NCBI RefSeq assembly: GCF_000428785.1
Contig: NZ_AUAP01000001.1
Location: 124,001-188,000 of the forward strand
Source of the DNA: Conchiformibius kuhniae DSM 17694
GTDB lineage: Bacteria; Pseudomonadota; Gammaproteobacteria; Burkholderiales; Neisseriaceae
Reading direction: 5' to 3'
DNA: 64,000 bases
Positions 32,809 through 41,117 of the stretch are shown here, piece after piece. Below the pieces are notes generated by a model, which did not search any database, was not told the origin of the DNA, and was given only the letters and a program-made list of their open reading frames with translations. The position numbers and the translations under genes are program-made. Each line of letters begins with the position of its first letter. Position 1 is the first letter of the stretch.

Positions 32809-33357
32809 TTAGGGGAAGCGGGGGGCGGCGGCGAAGGGCAGCCCTGCGGCATCGTTGGGGGAGAGCAGGGGCGGGGTGGTGGACAGTTGCCAGTCCACCG
32901 CCAAATCGGGGTCGTTCCACGCGATGGTGTGCTGGGCTTCGGGGCGGTAGTAGGCGGTGCAACGGTAGTGGCAGCGTGCTTGGCGCGACAGGGTGTAAAA
33001 GCCGTGTGCGAATCCTGCGGGCAGCCACAGGCGGCGGCGGTTGCGTGCCGATAAAACCGTGCCGAACCATTGTCCGAAGGTGGGCGAGCTGCGGCGCATG
33101 TCCACCGCCACGTCAAAAATTTCGCCCTGTACGGCTTCTATCAATTTGCCTTGCGGGTGGGGCAGTTGGTAATGCAGTCCGCGCAGCACGCCGCGCCGCG
33201 ATACGGAGCAGTTGTCCTGCACAAAATGCACGGGGGCGACGTGTTCGGCAAACCAGTCGGCGTGGAAGGTTTCCATAAACCAGCCGCGCCGGTCGCGGTG
33301 GGGGTGGGGTTGCAGCAGCAGCAGGTCGGGCAGGGGGGTGGGGGTGATGGTCATCAT
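32809..33357 (-). CDS. rfbC: dTDP-4-dehydrorhamnose 3,5-epimerase
   Basis: Third enzyme of dTDP-L-rhamnose synthesis; 182 aa cupin. It has DRRGWFMETFHADWF, VQDNCSVSRRGVLRGLHYQ (active-site His in LRGLHYQ), GEIFDVAVDMRRSSPTFG and LWLPAGFAHGFY (catalytic Tyr). AWNDPDLAVDW follows. The ATG at 33357 overlaps the TGA of rfbD (ATGATGA), so the two are coupled. The order rfbA-rfbD-rfbC points to one operon; rfbB is missing from the window. Confidence 0.94.
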   Translation of the reverse strand: MMTITPTPLPDLLLLQPHPHRDRRGWFMETFHADWFAEHVAPVHFVQDNCSVSRRGVLRGLHYQLPHPQGKLIEAVQGEIFDVAVDMRRSSPTFGQWFGTVLSARNRRRLWLPAGFAHGFYTLSRQARCHYRCTAYYRPEAQHTIAWNDPDLAVDWQLSTTPPLLSPNDAAGLPFAAAPRFP

Positions 33358-34241
33358 GTGCGGGAAATCCAGTCGGGCAGGCGTGCCAGTGCGTTTTGCC
33401 AATCGGAGGGGGCGATGCCGAAGGTGCGGGTGATTTTGCCGCAGTCCAAGCGGGAATGGGGCGGGCGCGGGGCTGGGGTCGGGTAGTCGGCGGCGCGGAC
33501 GGGGCGCAGTTCGGGCGGTTTGGAGAGCAGGCCGTGCCGCAGGGCGTGGCGGCAGGCGTGTCGGGCAAAGTCGTGCCAATGGGTGTGGGGGGCGCCGCAG
33601 TAGTGGTAGGTGCCGTAGGGCAGCGTGTCGGGGTTGGCGGCGGCGCGTTGTGCCAAATCCGCCAACACGGCGGCAAGGTCATCGGCAAAGGTGGGTGCGC
33701 CGAAGCGGTCGGCAACGATGTCTGCGCCGCCGTGTGTGCGGGCTTTGTCCAGTATGGTGCGGACGAAGTGGCGGGTGTGTCCGCCGAATACCCATGCGGT
33801 GCGGAGAATCAGGTGGCGCGGGCAGTGGCGGATAATGTGTTGTTCGCCCGCGAGTTTGCTTGCGCCGTAGTGATTGACGGGATTGGGCGGGTCGTCTTCG
33901 CGGTAGGGGGCGTTTTTTTGTCCGTCAAACACATAGTCGGTAGAGAGGTGCAGCAGGGTGGCGCCAACGGCATGTGCGGCTTCGGCAAGGTGCGCCGCGC
34001 CGTGTGCATTGACGGCAAAGGCGGCGGCGGGACGGCGTTCGGCGGCATCGACATCGGTGTGGGCGGCGGTGTTGATGATGACGTGCGGACGCACGGCGGC
34101 GGCGGTACGCAACACGGCGGCGCGGTCGCGGATGTCGGTGTCGCGGCGGGCAGTGGCGGTCAGCGCGGCGCGACCGTGCAGGGCAAGCGCGGTCAAACGT
34201 CCGATTTGTCCGTTTGCGCCCGTCAGCCACACCCGCATCAT
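33354..34241 (-). CDS. rfbD: dTDP-4-dehydrorhamnose reductase
   Basis: Last step to dTDP-L-rhamnose, NAD(P)H-dependent; 295 aa short-chain dehydrogenase. It starts MMRVWLTGANGQIGRLTALA (nucleotide-binding GxxGxxG). NTAAHTDVDAAE, HLSTDYVFDGQKNAPYREDD (Ser-Thr and Tyr region) and NHYGASKLAGE (YxxxK) are all in place. FGAPTFADDLA follows. The start at 34241 overlaps the rfbA TGA by four bases. An upstream extension of the frame would lie inside rfbA and is rejected. Confidence 0.94.
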   Translation of the reverse strand: MMRVWLTGANGQIGRLTALALHGRAALTATARRDTDIRDRAAVLRTAAAVRPHVIINTAAHTDVDAAERRPAAAFAVNAHGAAHLAEAAHAVGATLLHLSTDYVFDGQKNAPYREDDPPNPVNHYGASKLAGEQHIIRHCPRHLILRTAWVFGGHTRHFVRTILDKARTHGGADIVADRFGAPTFADDLAAVLADLAQRAAANPDTLPYGTYHYCGAPHTHWHDFARHACRHALRHGLLSKPPELRPVRAADYPTPAPRPPHSRLDCGKITRTFGIAPSDWQNALARLPDWISRT

Positions 34242-35116
34242 GACGGTGATTTTCCCTGTGCCAATTGCGCCAGATACGCGCCGTAAGCCGTATTGGCGTG
34301 GCGTGCGGCGGCTTGCGCCAATTGCGCCCGCGTCAGCCAGCCCTGCCGCCACGCGATTTCTTCCAAACATGCAATCAGGCGTTGTTCGGCGTGCTGCACC
34401 GTGCGGACGAAATCCGATGCCCGATGCAGACTTTCCGGCGTGCCTGCGTCCAGCCACACGAAACCGCGCCCCAAACGGCACACCCGCAGCTTGCCACGTG
34501 CCAAATACAGGCGGTTCAAATCGGTGATTTCCCGCTCGCCCCGCGCCGAAAGCGGCAAAGTTTGCGCCCAGCGCACCGCGTTCGGGTCATAACAATACAG
34601 CCCCGCCACCGCCCAATCCGAAACCGGATTGGCGGGTTTTTCCTGCAAAGTGCAGGGTGCGCCGTCCGCATCAAACGCCACCACACCGAAACGCTGCGGG
34701 TCGGCAACCTGCTTGGCAAACACCGTCGCCCCGTCCGTTTGCGCCGCCGCCTGCTGCAAAACCCCGCTCAAACCCGCCCCGTAAAACACATTGTCGCCCA
34801 ACACCAGCCACACCGCTTCCCCCGCACAAAAATCCGCCGCCAACGCCAAAGCATGCGCCAAACCCTGCGGCTGTTGCTGCACCGCATAATCCAACGCCAT
34901 GCCCCACTGCGCCCCCGTGCCGAGCAAACGGCGGAACGCGGCAAGGTCATCGGGCGCACACACCAGCAACACCTCGCGCACCCCCGCCAGCATCAACACC
35001 GAAAGCGGATAATAAACCATCGGCTTATCGTACACGGGCAACAAATGCTTGGACACGCCCCGCGTGGTCGGAAACAAGCGCGACCCCGTCCCGCCCGCCA
35101 ACACAATTCCTTTCAC
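34238..35116 (-). CDS. rfbA: Glucose-1-phosphate thymidylyltransferase
   Basis: Makes dTDP-glucose from dTTP and glucose 1-phosphate; about 292 aa. It has KGIVLAGGTGSRLFPTTRGV (nucleotide loop), SKHLLPVYDKPMVYYPLSVL, LVLGDNVFYGAGL (metal Asp), GLYCYDPNAV, and EREITDLNRLYL. GFVWLDAGTPESL follows. I prefer a GTG start at 35116 (VKGIVLAGG) because AAGGAAGG lies just upstream and it gives the usual length. An ATG at 35149 is the alternative. First gene of the rfbADC operon. Confidence 0.93.
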   Translation of the reverse strand: MKGIVLAGGTGSRLFPTTRGVSKHLLPVYDKPMVYYPLSVLMLAGVREVLLVCAPDDLAAFRRLLGTGAQWGMALDYAVQQQPQGLAHALALAADFCAGEAVWLVLGDNVFYGAGLSGVLQQAAAQTDGATVFAKQVADPQRFGVVAFDADGAPCTLQEKPANPVSDWAVAGLYCYDPNAVRWAQTLPLSARGEREITDLNRLYLARGKLRVCRLGRGFVWLDAGTPESLHRASDFVRTVQHAEQRLIACLEEIAWRQGWLTRAQLAQAAARHANTAYGAYLAQLAQGKSPS

Positions 35117-35225
35117 ACCCTTCCTTTCCGTTCGCGCAAAACCGCGCATTGTACCACCCGCCGCCGATTGAACGCCCGCCGATTTTCCCGTATCATGCGC
35201 CCCTTTGTTTGCAATTGTATTTTCA

Positions 35226-36305
35226 ATGGAAATCATCAATGCCGGCGACGAAGCCGAATTTGGCGGCGGCGAAACCCTGAACCTGCGCGTGCCGGTGGAC
35301 TTGGCGGGGCAACGCTTGGACGCGGCACTGGCGCAAATGCTGCCCGACTACTCGCGCAGCCGCCTGAGCGCATGGATAAAAGACAGCGCCGTATTGTTGG
35401 ACGACGCCCCCGCCGCCCCCAAACACAAACTCATCGGCGGCGAACGCATCACTGTCAAACCGCCGGACGACCCCGCCGCCACCGCCTTCGCCCCCGAAGC
35501 GATGGACTTGAACATCGTGTACGAAGACGACACCGTGCTGGTGTTGGACAAACCTGCCGGCTTGGTCGTCCACCCTGCGGCGGGCAACTGGTCGGGCACC
35601 CTGCTGAACGGACTGCTTGCCCACTGCCCCGCGCTGGCGCAGATTCCGCGTGCGGGCATCGTCCACCGCTTGGACAAAGACACCACAGGGCTGATGGTGG
35701 TCGCCAAAACCCTGCCCGCGCAAAACCACTTGGTCAAACAACTGCAAACGCGCAGCGTCAAACGCATCTACCGCGCCGTGGCAGACGGCATCGTCCCGTT
35801 TGACGGCAAAATCGAAACCCAAATCGGGCGCGACCCGCACAACCGCACCAAAATGGCAGTCGTCAAATTCGGCGGCAAAGACGCGCTCACCCACATCAAA
35901 GTATTGGAACGCTATCGGACGCACAGCTACATCGAATGCGCCTTGGCAACGGGGCGCACCCACCAAATCCGCGTGCATCTGCGCGAAGCGCGGCACCCCC
36001 TGGCGGGCGACCCCGTGTACGGCAATCCGCGCCACGCCTGTTCCGATGCCGTGAAAACCGCCGTCCGCGCTTTGGCACGTCAGGCACTGCATGCCTACCG
36101 CCTGAGTTTCGTCCACCCGCAAAGCGGCGACACCGTGCAATTTGAAGCGGCGATGCCCGATGACATATACCATCTGTTATCGGTATTGCGCCACGAAAGC
36201 GGCATGGATTCACCGTTCGGACGCGTGCCTGCCGATGATGATGACGACTGGGACGGCGACGACGAACACGGCGTGGAAGTGCTGTATGTGCGCGAGCCGT
36301 GTTAG
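35226..36305 (+). CDS. rluD: 23S rRNA pseudouridine(1911/1915/1917) synthase RluD
   Basis: RluA-family pseudouridine synthase, 359 aa. An N-terminal S4 RNA-binding domain (LRVPVDLAGQRLDAALAQML) is followed by the catalytic domain with AGIVHRLDKDTTGLMVVAKT (catalytic Asp), LATGRTHQIRVHL and PLAGDPVYG. The C-terminal tail is acidic (PADDDDDWDGDDEHG). ATG 35226 (MEIINAGDEAEF) is preferred over an upstream in-frame codon. The TAG stop is the left end of a repeat element; the right end stops folD. Confidence 0.92.
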   Translation: MEIINAGDEAEFGGGETLNLRVPVDLAGQRLDAALAQMLPDYSRSRLSAWIKDSAVLLDDAPAAPKHKLIGGERITVKPPDDPAATAFAPEAMDLNIVYEDDTVLVLDKPAGLVVHPAAGNWSGTLLNGLLAHCPALAQIPRAGIVHRLDKDTTGLMVVAKTLPAQNHLVKQLQTRSVKRIYRAVADGIVPFDGKIETQIGRDPHNRTKMAVVKFGGKDALTHIKVLERYRTHSYIECALATGRTHQIRVHLREARHPLAGDPVYGNPRHACSDAVKTAVRALARQALHAYRLSFVHPQSGDTVQFEAAMPDDIYHLLSVLRHESGMDSPFGRVPADDDDDWDGDDEHGVEVLYVREPC

Positions 36306-36497
36306 GGTGTGTCATCAATTAAACTTTTCTGCTATCAATCAGCACAATAAAAAACGCCGTCATGCCCGCGAATGCGGGAATCCATCGCACGATGTTTGTT
36401 TTCCGTGCCTCGATTTGGATTCCCGCCTGCGCGGGAATGACGGCATCTTTTTATTGTTCTGATTTTAATCGGCAAATTCCGGTAATCACACGCCCTA
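36303..36497. mobile_element. Mosaic MITE-like element between rluD and folD, copy 13
   Basis: Both termini are present (TAGGGTGTGTCATCAATTAA and GGTAATCACACGCCCTA), with two dRS3-type palindromes between. Unlike other copies, both flanks carry right-end sequence: CTTTTCTGCTATCAATCAGC on the left and CTGATTTTAATCGGCAAATT on the right. It looks like a product of recombination between two copies. Left end = rluD stop, right end = folD stop. Confidence 0.85.
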
Positions 36498-37346
36498 ATC
36501 GCGGTTTTGCGCCGCTTGCAGGGTGTTTTCCAACAAACCCGCAATCGTCATCGGCCCGACCCCGCCCGGCACGGGGGTAATCATCGCCGCACGTTGTTTC
36601 GCCGCATCAAAATCCACATCACCGCACAAGCTGCCGTCCGCCAAACGGTTGATGCCCACATCAACCACCACCGCACCTTCGCGAATCCAGTCGCCGCAAA
36701 TCAGCTTGGGCTTGCCCACCGCCGCCACCACAATATCTGCCGCCGCCACTTCCGCCGCCAAGTTGCGGGTAAAACGGTGGCAAACGGTAACGGTGGCGCC
36801 CGCCAGCATCATTTCCAGCGCGAGCGGCCGTCCGACAATATTCGATGCCCCGACAATCACCACTTTTTGACCTTTTGGGTCAATACCGTAGGCAGTGAGC
36901 AGGGTCATGATGCCTTTGGGGGTGCAGGGGCGCAGCAGGGGTTTGCGTACCGCCAAACGCCCGACATTGTAGGGGTGGAAACCGTCCACATCCTTATCGG
37001 GGCGGATGCGCTCGAGAATGTTCTGGCTGTTGATTTGCGCGGGCAGGGGCAGTTGCACCAAAATGCCGTCCACCGCAGGATTGTCGTTGAGTTCGTCAAT
37101 CAAATCCAATAATTGTGCTTCGGACGTGTCGGCGGGCAGTTCGTAGGAAAACGATTCGAAACCCACTTGCCGGCAGGCATGGTTTTTGTTGCGGACGTAT
37201 ACCGCGCTGGCAGGGTCGTCGCCGACCAGCACCACCGCCAAACCGGGTACGCGCAAGCTGGCGGCGCGGCGGGCGGCAACGGCATCGGCAACGGCGTTTA
37301 AACATTGTTGGGAAACGGCTTTTCCATCGATGATTTGTGCAGACAT
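36495..37346 (-). CDS. folD: Methylenetetrahydrofolate dehydrogenase / cyclohydrolase
   Basis: Bifunctional one-carbon enzyme of 283 aa that interconverts methylene- and formyl-tetrahydrofolate. It has VGDDPASAVYVRNKNHACRQ (with YxxxK, catalytic Lys), GILVQLPLPAQI, KDVDGFHPYN and PCTPKGIMTLL. VIVGASNIVGRP (NADP site) and GDVDFDAA, then TPVPGGVGPMTIAGLL follow. Convergent with rluD; TAG stop supplied by repeat copy 13. Confidence 0.96.
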   Translation of the reverse strand: MSAQIIDGKAVSQQCLNAVADAVAARRAASLRVPGLAVVLVGDDPASAVYVRNKNHACRQVGFESFSYELPADTSEAQLLDLIDELNDNPAVDGILVQLPLPAQINSQNILERIRPDKDVDGFHPYNVGRLAVRKPLLRPCTPKGIMTLLTAYGIDPKGQKVVIVGASNIVGRPLALEMMLAGATVTVCHRFTRNLAAEVAAADIVVAAVGKPKLICGDWIREGAVVVDVGINRLADGSLCGDVDFDAAKQRAAMITPVPGGVGPMTIAGLLENTLQAAQNRD

Positions 37347-37413
37347 GGTTTCGTGTTCTCGTCAAACGGGCAAAGGGCGTTATTCTACGCGAAATTGCCG
37401 CAGCGTGGCGGAT

Positions 37414-38316
37414 TCAGCGCGTGTGCCAGCCGCCCAGATGCGCCACCAGCTCCGAAAGCAGTTCCGACAAATTCCGCGCCATCAGAATTTGCGCAGCAAA
37501 CGCCGAGCTTGCCGCGTCCGTGCCGTATTGTTCGGCTTCTTCCTGAATCACATCAAGGTATTGCACGCGCTTGAGCGTGAAATCCGCCGTTAAGATAAAG
37601 GCAATTTGTCCGCGCCACACCAAGCCCAGTTGGGTAACGCTTTTGCCGTTTCTCACATGCTGCACCACTTCATCGGCGGTCAAATCCTGTTTCGCCACTT
37701 TCACCACCGCCGCCGCATCGCCCGCGCCGCGCAGTTCGCAATCGCTGTCCAGCTCAAAACTGCCTTCCGCCGCGCCGCGCAACAGCCAATCGGTCATCAG
37801 CGAGGTTGGCGATTGCCGCGTGTTCGGCAGCCGTGCTTCCAAGCCGCCCAAGGCTTCGCGCAATTTTGCCAACAAATTTTCCGCCCTGTTTGCCGAAGCG
37901 TTGTTCACCAGCAAAAAGCCGCTTCGGGTGTCGCAAACGGCGTGGACGCGGCTGCTGCGGGTAAAGGCGCGGGGCAGCAAATCATCGGTAATCTGCTCTT
38001 TAAGCTGCTGTTTTTCCTTGCGCCCGACCGTGCGCCCTTCGTTGTTTTCGATTTCGGCGATTTTTTCGTCCAGCACATCGCGAATCACGCCCGCCGGCAG
38101 GACTTTTTCCGATTTTTTCAGGGAGATGCCCCAAGTGCCGTCTGCGGCAAACACGTTTTCCGGCGAAAACGGCTGCGGCGGCGCAAAGCCTTCGCTGAAC
38201 CAGTCCAGCCCCATCACGGGTTTGAACGCGGCACCCTCCAGCTTGACGGACACGGCTTCGGCATCGGGCAGATTGTCGGGATTAAGCGGGTAAAAGCTGA
38301 TTTGTTTGAACCACAT
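37414..38316 (-). CDS. rdgC: Recombination-associated protein RdgC
   Basis: Ring-shaped DNA-binding protein of 300 aa that limits RecA loading; in Neisseria it is linked to pilin variation. It begins MWFKQISFYPLNPDN as in the family and has EGFAPPQPFSPENVFA, LPAGVIRDVLDEKIAEIE and LLPRAFTRSSRVHAV. QLGLVWRGQIAFILTADFTL follows. The start at 38316 has GGAAAGAA upstream; the frame extends 11 codons further without similarity. Follows tgt on the same strand. Confidence 0.94.
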   Translation of the reverse strand: MWFKQISFYPLNPDNLPDAEAVSVKLEGAAFKPVMGLDWFSEGFAPPQPFSPENVFAADGTWGISLKKSEKVLPAGVIRDVLDEKIAEIENNEGRTVGRKEKQQLKEQITDDLLPRAFTRSSRVHAVCDTRSGFLLVNNASANRAENLLAKLREALGGLEARLPNTRQSPTSLMTDWLLRGAAEGSFELDSDCELRGAGDAAAVVKVAKQDLTADEVVQHVRNGKSVTQLGLVWRGQIAFILTADFTLKRVQYLDVIQEEAEQYGTDAASSAFAAQILMARNLSELLSELVAHLGGWHTR

Positions 38317-38345
38317 CGTTTCTTTCCATGTAAAAATAGTATGAC

Positions 38346-39461
38346 TCAATCCGTGCCTTTGGCGCGGTTTTCGTGGAATTGCGCCTGCCAGTCGGCGAAC
38401 TTGCCCTGCTCGATGGCCTCGCGCATTTCCGCCATAATGGTTTGATAAAAATGCAGATTGTGAATGGTGTTCAGTTGTGCGCCGAGAATTTCGCCCGTTT
38501 TGTGCAGGTGGTAAAGATAGGCGCGGCTGAAGTTTTGACAGGCGTAGCAGGTGCAGCTTTCGTCAAGTGGGCGGGTGTCGTGGCGGTGTTTGGTGTTTTT
38601 GATTTTGATGTCGCCGAATCGGGTGAACAGCCAGCCGTTGCGGGCGTTGCGGGTGGGCATCACGCAGTCAAACATGTCCACGCCGTATGCCACGCCGTAC
38701 ACCAAATCTTCGGGCGTGCCGACCCCCATCAGGTAATGCGGTTTGTGCGCGGGCAGCATCGGCGCGACCGCGCGGAGCATTCGGTACATTTCCGGCTTGG
38801 GTTCGCCCACCGACAGCCCGCCAATCGCCAGTCCGGGAAAATCCATCTCTTCCAAACCGCGCAGGGACTGTTCGCGCAAATCTTCGTACATCGCGCCCTG
38901 CACGATGCCGAACAGCGCGTTGGGATTGCGCAGGTCGTCAAACGCTTTTTTGCTGCGTTCCGCCCAGCGCAAACTCATTTCCAGCGACTGCCGCGCCTGT
39001 TCGTGCGAAGCGTCGCCCGGTGTGCATTCGTCAAGCTGCATGACGATGTCGGAATTGAGCACCGTTTGGATTTTCATGGAAATTTCGGGCGAGAGAAACA
39101 GTTTGTCGCCGTTCACGGGGCTTTTAAAGGTGCAGCCGTCTTCGGTGAGTTTGCGCATTTCTGCCAGCGAAAACACTTGGAAACCGCCCGAATCGGTGAG
39201 AATGGGTTTGTCCCAGCCGATAAAGCCGTGCAGCCCGCCGAAACGTTCAATCACGTCCAAGCCGGGGCGCAGCCACAGGTGATAGGTGTTGCCGAGTATG
39301 ATTTGGGCTTGGATTTCGTGCAGGTTTTGCGGGGTCATGGCTTTGACCGAGCCGTAAGTGCCGACCGGCATGAATACGGGCGTTTCCACCGTGCCGTGAT
39401 TGAGCGTCAAGGTGCCGCGCCGTGCGTGGCCGTCTGTTTTGCGTAGGGTAAAGGTGAGCAT
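38346..39461 (-). CDS. tgt: tRNA-guanine transglycosylase
   Basis: Exchanges guanine for preQ1 at position 34 of Asp, Asn, His and Tyr tRNAs; 371 aa TIM barrel. It has TPVFMPVGTYGSVKAM, LGNTYHLWLRPG, ILTDSGGFQVFSLAE (catalytic Asp), and GIVQGAMYEDLR. GLAIGGLSVGE, GVDMFDCVMPTRNARNG (nucleophile Asp) and the zinc site CTCYACQNFSRAYLYHL (C-x-C-x2-C...H) follow. Confidence 0.96.
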   Translation of the reverse strand: MLTFTLRKTDGHARRGTLTLNHGTVETPVFMPVGTYGSVKAMTPQNLHEIQAQIILGNTYHLWLRPGLDVIERFGGLHGFIGWDKPILTDSGGFQVFSLAEMRKLTEDGCTFKSPVNGDKLFLSPEISMKIQTVLNSDIVMQLDECTPGDASHEQARQSLEMSLRWAERSKKAFDDLRNPNALFGIVQGAMYEDLREQSLRGLEEMDFPGLAIGGLSVGEPKPEMYRMLRAVAPMLPAHKPHYLMGVGTPEDLVYGVAYGVDMFDCVMPTRNARNGWLFTRFGDIKIKNTKHRHDTRPLDESCTCYACQNFSRAYLYHLHKTGEILGAQLNTIHNLHFYQTIMAEMREAIEQGKFADWQAQFHENRAKGTD

Positions 39462-39543
39462 CTGGTTTCCTCATCGTGCGGTTTTCAGACCGGCTGAAAA
39501 CGGGGAGCGATTATAGCGGGTTTCGCTGCAAAACCAAATGCGC

Positions 39544-39572
39544 AAAAAACGCCCGACTGTCCATCGGGCGTT
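39544..39572 (-). terminator. Terminator of the oxidoreductase gene
   Basis: AACGCCCGA and TCGGGCGTT pair around CTGTCCA; read leftward the hairpin is followed by TTTTTTGCG. An uptake-sequence core (GGGCTGCCTGAA) lies between it and the gene end. Confidence 0.8.
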
Positions 39573-39593
39573 GTTCGGGCTGCCTGAAAACGC

Positions 39594-40373
39594 TTATTTG
39601 ATTACCGCAAACACTTCCTGATTGAGTGCCGCGATTTTACCGGCATCGTCCGCGTCAAATTGGTCAAACGAAGCGCGTTCCCCAACGTATTCGGCAAGCC
39701 GCGCCAACACCCAATCGCGCCGTTGCGGAGCGAGCGGACGGTCATCGGGCGCGGTGTCGGCAAACGCCTGCCGCAGTTGCGCCGCGTCCAGCGTCAGGTT
39801 AAACACCGGCGTGCCGGGCTGCAAACGCCAAGAATCCGCCAAGCTGCCCGTTACCGCCGCATCAAAACCGGTTTCGTCCACCAAACGCGCCGCGCGTGCC
39901 AAATCATCGGCATTGTCGCCCGCCAATGCCACCGCCATGCGCCCTGCTTCGCCCGCCGCCTTGCCGTCAAACGCCAACTGCCGCGCCCCGATTGCATTCC
40001 ACGTTTTGACAAAATCCCGTCCCAACTGTTCGCGCAGCCACACGCTTTCGGTTTTGCCCGCTTCAATTTCGTCCACCACGCCGTCCCGATGCGGATAATA
40101 ATTGGCGGTGCAAATCAACAAAGTTTGTGCAGGCAGCTTGGACAATTCATCGCGCAAATCCTCTACCGCATTGATGGGCGTGGCGAGAATAACGGCTTCC
40201 GCACCCTGCAAAACCTGCGGCATATCCAGTGCGCGAACCCCCGTTTCGGCGGCAAAATCCGCCAACGATGCCGCACCGCGCCGATTGCTGACGGCAACGT
40301 CATGCCCCGCCGCTTTCAGCTTCTTTGCCAAAGTCTGACCGATATGCCCGCTACCGATAATTGCAATTTTCAT
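39594..40373 (-). CDS. NADP-binding oxidoreductase (F420 reductase-like fold)
   Basis: A 259-aa protein starting MKIAIIGSGHIGQTLAKKL, a Rossmann GxGxxG loop, then VAVSNRRGAASLADFA. This N-terminal layout matches the NADP-binding domain of coenzyme-F420-dependent NADP reductases and 6-phosphogluconate-dehydrogenase-like reductases. EAVILATPINAVEDL and LLICTANYYPHRDG follow. Substrate unknown. The frame is open for 101 more codons upstream, but AAGGAAAAC and the GxGxxG position fix the start at 40373. Divergent from an HxlR regulator that probably controls it. Confidence 0.82.
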   Translation of the reverse strand: MKIAIIGSGHIGQTLAKKLKAAGHDVAVSNRRGAASLADFAAETGVRALDMPQVLQGAEAVILATPINAVEDLRDELSKLPAQTLLICTANYYPHRDGVVDEIEAGKTESVWLREQLGRDFVKTWNAIGARQLAFDGKAAGEAGRMAVALAGDNADDLARAARLVDETGFDAAVTGSLADSWRLQPGTPVFNLTLDAAQLRQAFADTAPDDRPLAPQRRDWVLARLAEYVGERASFDQFDADDAGKIAALNQEVFAVIK

Positions 40374-40503
40374 CGCTGTTTTCCTTTTTGAAAAGATTGA
40401 AAAACACGCAGTATAGGGATAAACTGAACAGATTGAAAGAACAGACTTTTTGGTATCATACTGACCAAACGGTAAGAATTGTGCCGAATAAAGGACATTC
40501 ATC

Positions 40504-40857
40504 ATGCAACAGAATTGGTGCGGCAGCAGCGAAAGCGAATTGGCGGCATACCGGCAAACGGTGTGCCAAGCCTTGAGAATGTTGGAAGGCAAATGGAAAA
40601 TCGTGATTATTTTCCGTCTGATGGAAGCGGGGCAGCCCGTGCGCTTTTCCGAACTGGCGCGGCAGATAGACGGCATCAGCCAAAAAATGCTGATTCAACA
40701 GCTTAAAAGCTTGGAACAGGACGGATTGTTGCAACGGACGGTGTATCCGCAAGTGCCGCCGCGCGTGGAATACGCTTTAAGCGAATGGGGGTGGGATTTG
40801 TCCGATGCCGTCAAAGCATTGATTGTGTGGGAGGAACGCCGTCCGCCATCGGTTTAA
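40504..40857 (+). CDS. HxlR family transcriptional regulator
   Basis: A 117-aa winged-helix regulator. It has Cys6 and Cys21 near the N-terminus (NWCGSSE, RQTVCQALRML), then EGKWKIVIIFRLMEAGQPVR, FSELARQIDGISQKMLIQQL and LQRTVYPQVPPRVEYALSEW. All are typical of HxlR/MarR-like redox or aldehyde sensors. The 130-bp intergenic space shared with the divergent oxidoreductase has TTGAAA at 40432-40437 and CATACT 18 bases later as a possible promoter, plus ACCAAACGGTAAG as a possible operator half. Control of the neighbouring oxidoreductase is the usual arrangement (inference). Confidence 0.9.
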   Translation: MQQNWCGSSESELAAYRQTVCQALRMLEGKWKIVIIFRLMEAGQPVRFSELARQIDGISQKMLIQQLKSLEQDGLLQRTVYPQVPPRVEYALSEWGWDLSDAVKALIVWEERRPPSV

Positions 40858-40859
40858 GG

Positions 40860-40876
40860 TTTCAGGCAGCCTGAAA
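40860..40876 (+). repeat. Palindromic uptake-sequence copy after the HxlR gene
   Basis: TTTCAGGCAGCCTGAAA just past the HxlR stop; 7-bp stem, 3-base loop. May double as a weak terminator before the tRNA gene. Confidence 0.55.
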
Positions 40877-40925
40877 AAATCCCTTGCCAAATCCCGCACG
40901 CTTCCCCTATAATTCTGCGCTTCAC

Positions 40926-41002
40926 AGGCACGTAGCTCAGTTGGTTAGAGCACCACCTTGACATGGTGGGGGTCGTTGGTTCGATTCCAATCGTGCCTAC
41001 CA
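40926..41002 (+). tRNA. tRNA-Val (anticodon GAC)
   Basis: A complete 77-base cloverleaf. The acceptor stem AGGCACG pairs with CGTGCCT. The D arm is GCTCAGTTGGTTAGAGC, and the anticodon arm CCACC-TTGACAT-GGTGG gives GAC. The variable loop is GGGTC, and the T arm GTTGG-TTCGATT-CCAAT includes one G-U pair. The discriminator A and CCA are encoded. Confidence 0.96.
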
Positions 41003-41117
41003 GTTTATCCCGCACAAGCAAACAACAAAGGTGGTTCATCTTTGTTGTTTCTTTGCATTTGCGGAGCATCTGCGCGTTCAGGCAGCCCGACATTTTACCT
41101 TTACCGGAGTTATCCCC

